DNA of 64,000 nt, from positions 1 through 64,000 of the forward strand of contig JBCCQN010000009.1 of NCBI GenBank assembly GCA_039024315.1, read 5' to 3'. Made by a program: the position numbers and the translations under genes. This document shows positions 63,993 through 64,000 of the stretch, piece by piece. The DNA comes from JBCAWW01 sp039024315. Its GTDB lineage: Bacteria > Bacteroidota > Bacteroidia > J057. The notes beneath the pieces are model-generated. The model ran no database searches, was not told where the DNA came from, and saw nothing but the letters and a program-made list of their open reading frames with translations. How positions within the stretch are numbered: the stretch's first letter is position 1; every line of letters begins with the position of its first letter.

Positions 63993-64000
63993 GATTGCTT

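Overview
The window looks like chromosomal DNA of a free-living Bacteroidota bacterium, most likely of the Saprospiria (Lewinella, Haliscomenobacter or Saprospira type). The evidence is: type IX secretion system (T9SS) components PorQ and PorX; very large secreted proteins with PKD or thrombospondin type 3 repeats and T9SS C-terminal sorting domains; many Bacteroidota-style lipoproteins; ECF sigma factors paired with unusual membrane partners; and a Bacteroidota-type transketolase. I see no phage, integrase, transposase or CRISPR array. The window is ordinary chromosome with a high share of surface and envelope genes.

Layout. 1-2960 (minus): an ECF sigma factor followed by a Ser/Thr kinase with a transmembrane segment and helical repeats, cut by the window edge. 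3246-9350: a 2034-residue alpha-2-macroglobulin-like protein. 9406-11310 (minus): a BASS-family transporter and a LexA/CI-like autoproteolytic repressor, with a MITE-like repeat between them. 11517-14874: an ABC-F ATPase overlapping a DUF389 membrane protein. 14877-15849 (minus): a SirB1-type transglutaminase-fold protein and tRNA-His. 15943-21555 (minus): a giant PKD-repeat T9SS type B cargo. 21848-27857 (minus): porQ with a small membrane protein, a coiled-coil secreted protein, alanine dehydrogenase with tsaE, and an unknown protein. 27942-30872: a T9SS type A cargo. 30945-33893 (minus): porX and a VWA protein. 33971-39760: an HD phosphohydrolase with a TauE/SafE exporter, small lipoproteins, an alpha/beta hydrolase and a GH113-like lipoprotein. 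40110-46486: two tandem TPR paralogs, a small unknown protein and a TSP3-repeat T9SS cargo. 46542-51284: small unknowns, a LETM1-like protein, a flavin/2Fe-2S reductase, a ferredoxin and a TetR regulator. 51364-55562: transketolase, a coiled-coil lipoprotein and two long intergenic regions. 55563-60008: acyl-CoA dehydrogenase, a LytTR regulator and an ethanolamine-type permease. 60076-62997 (minus): an ECF sigma factor, a protein with an inner-membrane helix fused to an outer-membrane beta-barrel, and a PKD lipoprotein, in one tight operon. 63330-63929: a secreted unknown.

How it fits together. PorQ and PorX belong to the machinery and regulation of the T9SS, and at least three cargoes of that system are encoded here (15943-21555, 27942-30872, 43169-46486), although they are not in operons with it. 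Two separate ECF sigma operons suggest envelope-to-transcription signalling. Metabolic genes (ald, tkt, acyl-CoA dehydrogenase, reductase and ferredoxin) are scattered between them.

The two most unusual signals are these. First, a dispersed element of about 18 nt, with core AGCGTT followed by a 4-bp hairpin whose arms covary between copies, occurs in both orientations inside genes and between them. Second, the operon at 60076-62997 encodes what appears to be a single protein reaching from cytoplasm to outer membrane, next to its probable sigma factor.
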